Origin: Prevotella communis
GTDB lineage: Bacteria; Bacteroidota; Bacteroidia; Bacteroidales; Bacteroidaceae
NCBI RefSeq assembly: GCF_022024115.1
Contig: NZ_CP091792.1
Coordinates: 2,480,001 to 2,544,000 of the forward strand
Direction: 5' to 3'
Length of the DNA: 64,000 nucleotides
Part shown: positions 58,779-64,000 of the stretch, one piece after another
Numbering within the stretch: the stretch's first letter is position 1
How the letters are laid out: each line of letters opens with the position of its first letter
Notes under the pieces: generated by a model
Told to the model about the DNA's origin: nothing
Database searches by the model: none
The model's input: the letters and a program-made list of their open reading frames with translations, nothing else
Program-made: the position numbers and the translations under genes

Positions 58779-59873
58779 ATGATATATCAGATATTAATAG
58801 ACCGTTTTAATGGAGGATGGACTATTCCACCTCAAAATGCCAATGCATACTTAGGAGGTACTTTGCAGGGCATTAAAGATAAACTGGATTATATAAAATC
58901 TCTTGGTGCAACGTCTATATGGCTTTCGCCGTTCTTCAAGAACGCAGCCTATCACGGCTATCATACCATTGATTACGAAGAGGTGGATCCTCATTTCGGA
59001 ACATGGTCTGATTTGTCTGATTTGATTAATACTGCACATCAGAAGAATATTCGTGTCATTGCAGATTTTGTCCCAAATCATTGTCATGTAGAACATCCAT
59101 TCTTCTTGGATGCAGTCGATAATCCTTTTACAAGCAAGTATAGGGACTGGTTTTATTTTAAGAATGAGACGTCGCCAGATTGCTTACATTTCCTGGGGTA
59201 TCAGGAACTGGTAAAATTTAATTTGGATAATCCTGCAACAAAAGATTATTTCATAAAAGTGGGTGAGCATTTGTCTTCTATTGGTATAGATGGCTTCAGA
59301 ATAGATCATGCACTGGGTATTCCTATGGAATTTCTCAAATCTTTCCGCAAGAGGATGCATGAGCTGAATCCGAATACAATCGTCTTGGGAGAAGTGTGGC
59401 CGTTCAATATCCAACGTCGCTATTATAATACTTTGCGTTTCCGCTCTTTCTGGCGTAAATGTTCCTGCTGGCTTTTTGGCTTTAACCAAGAAACGATGCA
59501 GTTGGACTATTATGACTGTTTGGATGCTGTTCTGGATTTTACATTCCAACAGATTCTTATCGATGAGGTAAAAGCAGGTAGGCGCTTGGATAATAATGAC
59601 AAATTGAATCGTAAATTAGCCAAACATTTTTCGCGCTATCCGTCAGAATCCTTCCAAGTGATACCTTTTATAGATAATCACGATACAAATCGATTCCTAT
59701 TCTATTGTAATGGTGACAAGACGCTATTAGCGGAAGCTTTGGCACTATTAGAGAAAACAGGAAAGGAATATGCGTTTTATTATGGTACTGAGTGCGGAAT
59801 GAATAATGATCATTCGATTTTTAATGCTGAGCCATATGCTGACCTCATTGTTCGTGAACCTATGAAGTGGTAA
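58779..59873 (+). CDS. Short GH13 (alpha-amylase family) glycosidase
   Basis: A 364-residue GH13 protein comprising little more than the (beta/alpha)8 barrel. The four conserved regions are visible: DFVPNHC, GFRIDHALG with nucleophile Asp176, LGEVW with acid/base Glu205 and FIDNHDTNRF with Asp302. The usual C-terminal beta domain is absent: the protein ends soon after the barrel (VREPMKW). There is no signal peptide, so it acts in the cytoplasm, on glycogen or malto-oligosaccharides or a sugar conjugate. Its place among accessory membrane-protein genes is unusual for a starch enzyme. Confidence 0.88.
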   Translation: MIYQILIDRFNGGWTIPPQNANAYLGGTLQGIKDKLDYIKSLGATSIWLSPFFKNAAYHGYHTIDYEEVDPHFGTWSDLSDLINTAHQKNIRVIADFVPNHCHVEHPFFLDAVDNPFTSKYRDWFYFKNETSPDCLHFLGYQELVKFNLDNPATKDYFIKVGEHLSSIGIDGFRIDHALGIPMEFLKSFRKRMHELNPNTIVLGEVWPFNIQRRYYNTLRFRSFWRKCSCWLFGFNQETMQLDYYDCLDAVLDFTFQQILIDEVKAGRRLDNNDKLNRKLAKHFSRYPSESFQVIPFIDNHDTNRFLFYCNGDKTLLAEALALLEKTGKEYAFYYGTECGMNNDHSIFNAEPYADLIVREPMKW

Positions 59874-59923
59874 TTTGATGCAAGAAAGAACTAACTAAAT
59901 ATAAACAATTAATTACTTTTGAT

Positions 59924-60280
59924 ATGATTACAATCCTATTACAATGCTGTCAAGACAGTTTGAATGTGGTTAAGTGTATCTGTGCAAATGATGCAATGGC
60001 TATTCAAGAAAAGAGTCAGAATTTAGAAATAATCTGCAACATGATTATCTGGGTAACAGCGATTATCGTAGGAGGGGTTATTCTATGGAAATTTCTTGAT
60101 TTAGTTTTCTATGGGGTTTCAGAAACATGCAAAAGAGATTACGATGTTGAAGATCGTAAGAATAAGCAGAGAACTAATTTACTTGAAAAGAAATTTGCTT
60201 TACTAAAGGAAAAAAATGATGAAGGCAAATCGTATGCCCAAGCAATTGATGAAGCATTAGATAATTTCCCCAATTATTAG
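59924..60280 (+). CDS. Small membrane protein of unknown function
   Basis: 118 residues with one clear membrane helix (about 38-62, MIIWVTAIIVGGVILWKFLDL) followed by a charged helical tail (EDRKNKQRTNLLEKKFALLKE). It follows the GH13 gene by 50 bases and is followed by a strong terminator, so it ends that transcription unit. TACTTTTG at 59914-59921 could be a separate promoter, in which case translation would start at the next ATG (59993). Function unknown. Confidence 0.7.
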   Translation: MITILLQCCQDSLNVVKCICANDAMAIQEKSQNLEIICNMIIWVTAIIVGGVILWKFLDLVFYGVSETCKRDYDVEDRKNKQRTNLLEKKFALLKEKNDEGKSYAQAIDEALDNFPNY

Positions 60281-60304
60281 TAGCGGATATAAATCTTGTT
60301 TGAT

Positions 60305-60336
60305 AAAGGACACCCGAATTGGTTCGAGTGTCCTTT
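60305..60336 (+). terminator. Intrinsic terminator
   Basis: aaaggacac (60305-60313) pairs with gtgtccttt (60328-60336), with further pairing inside (gaa/ttc), followed by a T-rich tract (attctttta). Confidence 0.8.
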
Positions 60337-60902
60337 ATTCTTTTATTACGCCATAAGTCTATCATCAAGCTGATAGACAATTTTGATAAAAATATCAGAG
60401 TTTTTCTTGGTGATATGAAAATTAATATCTACTTTTGTCCCCGAAATCATTAAACTATCACAAACAAAACAATTGTAACAATGAAAGGAAGGATTAAGGA
60501 AACATCTTTTTGCCGAGCGGTTCTGAGACGAAGGTAACACTTTGACTGGGAATCGGCAGGGGGTAGTGTGCGGTCTTTGAGGCTTCACCCCGAAGATTGG
60601 CGGCGCCTCAGCAAAGCCTGAAAGCGAGCTTTCGCTTTGCGTTCGGCTTGCGCGCTGACCTAATAAGGTCGACACTGCTCACGCTCGACAGATAGGAAAC
60701 GAGTTTCCTTCTGTTCTCGCTTAACCGCAGCGTTCTTTGACTTATTGTTACAATTGTGTGTGATGTGATAGAGAACTCTGAGAAGAAAACTCTATGATAG
60801 TAAGGACGGATGCCCGCTGGGCATTTGTCTGAAGACTCTTGCGCCCCTTTTGCTAAGGGCATTCTAATGTGATTTTTGGTTGTTTTTAAAGATGTTTATA
60901 GG
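60337..60902. other. Gene-free stretch holding a candidate MITE and further hairpins
   Basis: No credible protein gene. It contains the inverted-repeat element at 60455-60771 and, further on, a perfect hairpin atgccc-gct-gggcat at 60810-60824. No promoter was recognised for the AAA+ gene downstream. Confidence 0.6.
60455..60771. mobile_element. Candidate MITE or structured RNA element (317 bp) with 28-bp inverted-repeat ends
   Basis: The ends 60455-60482 and 60744-60771 are inverted repeats matching at 23 of 28 positions; the inner 14 (acaattgtaacaat) are exact. Inside are several strong hairpins: gcaaagc...gctttgc (60611-60640) enclosing gaaag/ctttc, gacct/aggtc (60656-60669) and ggaaac/gtttcc (60695-60708). 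No protein gene. No target duplication could be identified, so mobility is only suggested. Confidence 0.5.
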
Positions 60903-62447
60903 ATGAATAATTTTTTGATTGGAATAAGGAGACTTATCTACGGTTTTCAGAAACAGACAAGAGAGACCATTTGGCAATACATGGATGAACTGGCCACAGA
61001 ATCGGATATATACTCTAAGGAACTGAAGGACTTCTGTCCGGAGGTTGCCAACGACAGACTATTTGTCTATGCCTCTAACCACAACCTGGTGGTGGTGCTG
61101 CTGGATACCAGTGGCAGGGAGGAGAAGACGGGGCCTGAGGCGCGTGTGAAGGCGGTGCTCAACATCATAGAGACGCGTCTGGAGAATAGCCGCCACTATG
61201 TGAGCCTGTTTGGCGTGGTACTCACGGGAAAGACGATAAAAGAGCCCGCTTTGTCGCCCCTCGATGAGGAGTTTGCCGAGATCAAGGTGTTTGACAAGAT
61301 GACGAACCTGAAGCGCCGCAGGGTGAAGCTCTACGAGGACCGTATGCCGTACGGCAAGGTGCTGGTGGAGGATGCCACGAACCCGTTCAACGACCTGTAT
61401 GTGCCTATGGGCAATGAGGAGGACGAGGTGGACGAGGAGGATGACGACTACGACATGAACGACGCTGTAACAGGGGATAAGGAGGATGAGGATGAGGATG
61501 ACGACGAGGACGAAGACATCACATTCCCCTCGGGCGAGATAGAGCAGAACCTGAACCTGAGTGTGAAGGTGAAGATACTGCGTCCGATTCCCAATCCGCG
61601 AAGGGAACTGGAGAAGCTGGTGGGTTGCGAGGACATCAAGCGGAGGATGGACGAGCTGGTGGCGCTGACGCAATACAACAAGATGATGCAGAAGTCGTTC
61701 CCCATGAGTAAGCAGCACGAGGTGTCGCTCCACAGCGTGTTCCTGGGCAGACCGGGCACAGGTAAGACCACCGTCTGCAAGATATTCGGCTCACTGCTCC
61801 ATCAGGCGGGGGCACTGTCGAAGGGGCATGTGGTGATGTGCGACCGCGGCACGTTTATCGGTACGCTGTGGGGCGACGAGGAGCGCTCCATGAACCAGGT
61901 GCTGGAGATGGCAAAGGGCGGCGTGCTGATGATTGACGAGGCCTACCTTCTGAACGGCAAGCACGAGACGGACCCGGGCAAGCTGGTGATACAGTTGCTG
62001 ATGAACATCCTGGCCGACGAGACGCAGCGCGACATTGCCGTGGTGCTATGCGGGTATAAGGAACCGATGCAGAAACTGCTGGACAGCAACCCCGGATTGC
62101 AGTCGCGCTTTCCCAACAAGTTTGAGTTTACGGATTTCTCCATCGAGGAACTGCTGGAGATTACCCGCAGGCGCGTGAGGGAGTACGAATATGAGTTTAC
62201 CCCCGAGGCGTGGGACAAATACCGCGACGTGCTGGCGGAGGCCTATCAGCAGCGCGACCCACAGACATGGGGTAATGCCCGTTTTATAGGCAACCTGCTG
62301 GACCGTATCTATATCCAGCATGCCAAGCGCTGCGTCAGGGAGCGTCCCACGGAGAAAGGTATGCTCCGCCTGCTCACCCCTGATGATATCTGTCAGATAG
62401 AAGTGCCCAAACCACGTCCCTCCATCGGCTTTGCCATCAGCCGGTGA
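60903..62447 (+). CDS. CbbX/SpoVK-like AAA+ ATPase with acidic linker
   Basis: 514 residues from the ATG at 60903 (MNNFLIGIRRL); a GTG at 60876 would add nine residues. The first 165 residues form a separate domain; an extremely acidic stretch follows (about 175-215, mainly Asp and Glu). The AAA+ module has Walker A GRPGTGKT (about 279-286), Walker B GGVLMIDEAYLL and an arginine finger region NPGLQSRFPNKFEF, in the pattern of CbxX/CfqX and EccA-type ATPases. These remodel protein complexes; partner unknown. The gene is more G/C-rich than the region before it and marks the return to core genome. Confidence 0.88.
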   Translation: MNNFLIGIRRLIYGFQKQTRETIWQYMDELATESDIYSKELKDFCPEVANDRLFVYASNHNLVVVLLDTSGREEKTGPEARVKAVLNIIETRLENSRHYVSLFGVVLTGKTIKEPALSPLDEEFAEIKVFDKMTNLKRRRVKLYEDRMPYGKVLVEDATNPFNDLYVPMGNEEDEVDEEDDDYDMNDAVTGDKEDEDEDDDEDEDITFPSGEIEQNLNLSVKVKILRPIPNPRRELEKLVGCEDIKRRMDELVALTQYNKMMQKSFPMSKQHEVSLHSVFLGRPGTGKTTVCKIFGSLLHQAGALSKGHVVMCDRGTFIGTLWGDEERSMNQVLEMAKGGVLMIDEAYLLNGKHETDPGKLVIQLLMNILADETQRDIAVVLCGYKEPMQKLLDSNPGLQSRFPNKFEFTDFSIEELLEITRRRVREYEYEFTPEAWDKYRDVLAEAYQQRDPQTWGNARFIGNLLDRIYIQHAKRCVRERPTEKGMLRLLTPDDICQIEVPKPRPSIGFAISR

Positions 62448-62546
62448 GGGGCGTAGGGCTACTAAAAGCACTACCTCTGACCTACGGTCGAAGGTACTTA
62501 CGCTCGAAAAAATCCAAATAAATTTGGTTTTTTACTCACTTAATCG

Positions 62547-62554
62547 TACCTTTG
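62547..62554 (+). promoter_or_regulatory. Promoter of glnN
   Basis: TTG at 62524-62526, exactly 20 bases, TACCTTTG; 22 bases before the ATG. The -33 neighbourhood (aaatttggttttttac) is shared with the promoter at 47882. Confidence 0.8.
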
Positions 62555-62576
62555 CACCTAAATTTTAGAGAAGGCA

Positions 62577-64000
62577 ATGGCAAACAACTTAAGATTTCAG
62601 GTAGTAGAAGAGGCGTTTAAGAAGCACGCCCTCGATGTGAAGGCGCCCTCAGAGCGCCCTTCTGAGTATTTTGGCAAGTATGTTTTCAATCGTCAGAAGA
62701 TGTACAAATACCTGCCAAAGGACATCTACGACAAGATGATTGACGTGATGGACAACGGTGCCCGACTGGACCGCTCGATAGCCGACGCAGTGGCTGCAGG
62801 CATGAAACAATGGGCACAGGAGATGGGCGTGACGCACTACACACACTGGTTCCAGCCCCTGACAGAGGGTACTGCCGAGAAGCACGATGCCTTCGTAGAG
62901 CACGACGGCAAAGGTGGCATGATAGAGAAATTCAGTGGCAAGCTGCTGGTTCAACAGGAGCCCGACGCCAGTTCATTCCCCAACGGTGGCATCCGTAACA
63001 CCTTCGAGGCACGCGGCTACTCAGCCTGGGATCCCACATCGCCCGTGTTTATCATCGACGACACGCTGTGTATCCCCACCATCTTTATCGCCTATACGGG
63101 TGAGGCCCTGGACTACAAGGCTCCCCTGCTCCGTGCTATCCACGCCGTGAACAAGGCCGCTAAGGATGTTTGCCAGTATTTCTATGACGACGTGACCAAG
63201 GTGCAGGTGAACCTGGGTTGGGAACAGGAGTATTTCCTCGTGGACGAGGGTCTCTACTCTGCCCGTCCTGACCTGCTGATGACGGGTCGTACGCTGATGG
63301 GTCACGAGAGTGCAAAGAACCAGCAGATGGACGACCACTACTTTGGTACCATCCCCGACCGTGTGCAGGCCTTCATGAAGGACCTCGAGATACAGTCGTT
63401 GGAACTGGCTATCCCCGTGAAGACACGTCACAACGAGGTGGCACCCAACCAGTTTGAGTTGGCTCCTATCTTTGAGGAGTGCAACCTGGCCGTGGACCAC
63501 AACATGCTGCTGATGAGTCTGATGAAGAAGGTGGCCCGCAAGCACGGTTTCCGCGTGTTGCTCCACGAAAAACCCTTCGACGGCATCAACGGTAGTGGTA
63601 AGCACTGCAACTGGAGTCTCAGTGCCGACAATGGCGTGCTGCTCCACGCACCTGGCACCACACCTGAAGAGAACCTGCGTTTCATCACCTTCATCGTGGA
63701 GACGCTGATGGCCGTATATCATCACAACGGTCTGCTGAAGGCCAGCATCATGAGTGCCACGAATGCCCACCGTCTGGGTGGCAACGAGGCACCTCCTGCC
63801 ATCATCAGCTCGTTCCTTGGCACTCAGCTCACTGAGGTGCTGAACCATATCGAGACATCAGAGACCAACGAGCTCTTCAACCTGAAGGGCAAGCAGGGCA
63901 TGGAGATTGACATTCCACAGATTCCTGACCTCGTGGTGGATAATACCGACCGTAACCGCACATCACCCTTCGCCTTCACCGGCAACCGCTTCGAGTTCCG
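62577..64000 (+). CDS. glnN: Type III glutamine synthetase, 3' end beyond the window
   Basis: The frame opens at the ATG at 62577 (MANNLRFQVVEEAFKKHALDV) and stays open to the last base, giving 474 of about 730 residues. It matches GlnN, the large hexameric-ring glutamine synthetase typical of Bacteroidota: THYTHWFQPLTEGTAEKHDAF, the metal-binding GWEQEYFLVDE, LAPIFEECNLAVDHN, and HEKPFDGINGSGKHCNWS are present. It makes glutamine from glutamate, ammonia and ATP. A textbook promoter lies directly upstream. No defect is seen in the part present. Confidence 0.97.
   Translation, partial: MANNLRFQVVEEAFKKHALDVKAPSERPSEYFGKYVFNRQKMYKYLPKDIYDKMIDVMDNGARLDRSIADAVAAGMKQWAQEMGVTHYTHWFQPLTEGTAEKHDAFVEHDGKGGMIEKFSGKLLVQQEPDASSFPNGGIRNTFEARGYSAWDPTSPVFIIDDTLCIPTIFIAYTGEALDYKAPLLRAIHAVNKAAKDVCQYFYDDVTKVQVNLGWEQEYFLVDEGLYSARPDLLMTGRTLMGHESAKNQQMDDHYFGTIPDRVQAFMKDLEIQSLELAIPVKTRHNEVAPNQFELAPIFEECNLAVDHNMLLMSLMKKVARKHGFRVLLHEKPFDGINGSGKHCNWSLSADNGVLLHAPGTTPEENLRFITFIVETLMAVYHHNGLLKASIMSATNAHRLGGNEAPPAIISSFLGTQLTEVLNHIETSETNELFNLKGKQGMEIDIPQIPDLVVDNTDRNRTSPFAFTGNRFEF

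Noticed and set aside
60608..60862. 84-codon minus-strand frame
   Set aside because: It spans the right end of the candidate MITE and several hairpins; composition is not protein-like.
61059..61733. 224-codon minus-strand frame opposite the AAA+ gene
   Set aside because: Histidine/leucine-rich shadow produced by the G/C-rich third positions of the AAA+ gene.
1..64000. tRNA or rRNA genes
   Set aside because: I scanned for cloverleaf-like TTCGAATC loops and conserved rRNA segments and saw none; a tRNA finder would settle it.

Overview
The window is chromosomal DNA from a member of the Bacteroidota, most likely Prevotella or a close relative. The main evidence is a recurrent promoter of the form TTG-N20-TAnnTTTG (for example TATCTTTG or TACCTTTG), the signature of the Bacteroidota primary sigma factor, seen ahead of about a dozen genes. 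Type III glutamine synthetase (glnN), an aguA/aguB putrescine pair, the apgM-thrC pair, PorT-like barrels, a C10 peptidase and a GH31 gene with an AraC-type sensor all fit. No tRNA, rRNA or CRISPR array was recognised.

Layout. 1-7.7 kb is metabolic: the end of an apgM-like gene, thrC (with an in-frame 18-bp tandem repeat), a degenerate FetAB-like ABC pair, agmatine deiminase and N-carbamoylputrescine amidase split by a tiny DUF559 element, a secreted leucine-rich-repeat protein, a peroxiredoxin and a NUDIX hydrolase. 7.7-21 kb is a minus-strand defence island: HNH endonuclease, a 79-aa protein, a GHKL (MutL/MORC-like) ATPase, two unrecognised proteins, a 5-methylcytosine methyltransferase, an McrB-like AAA+ GTPase/ATPase, an AlbA/Schlafen-domain protein, a DUF2357 PD-(D/E)XK nuclease and Vsr. 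21-23.6 kb is mostly non-coding, with hairpins, 11-bp-period arrays, palindromes and a two-gene DUF3791 cassette. 23.6-26.2 kb holds umuDC and a small esterase.

26.2-41.6 kb is one closely packed minus-strand run of 14 genes: FHA protein, two Ser/Thr kinases, two PP2C phosphatases, three more FHA proteins (one fused to a trypsin-like protease), followed by secreted and outer-membrane proteins. It reads as a eukaryotic-like phospho-signalling system acting across the envelope. Two identical IS4-family copies in tandem (41.6-44.8 kb) lie between its first gene and its presumed native promoter.

45-54 kb carries a LytS/LytTR-type two-component pair, a membrane-tethered AraC regulator without kinase domains, and the GH31 glycosidase it probably controls. 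54-60.3 kb is accessory: a thioesterase, a histidine phosphatase, a pentapeptide protein with a TIR-like C-terminus, a membrane protein of unknown function, a short GH13 enzyme and a small membrane protein. 60.3-64 kb has a structured non-coding element with inverted-repeat ends, a CbbX-like AAA+ ATPase and the first two thirds of glnN.

The strongest candidates for something undescribed are (i) the 453-bp DUF559 element whose ends supply the stop codon of the upstream gene and whose 3' end plus inverted repeat supply the start of the downstream gene, (ii) the GHKL/methylase/McrB/DUF2357/Vsr island with its two unrecognised proteins, and (iii) the kinase-phosphatase-FHA-protease operon. All functional statements are from reading the sequence and family knowledge; no database search was run.
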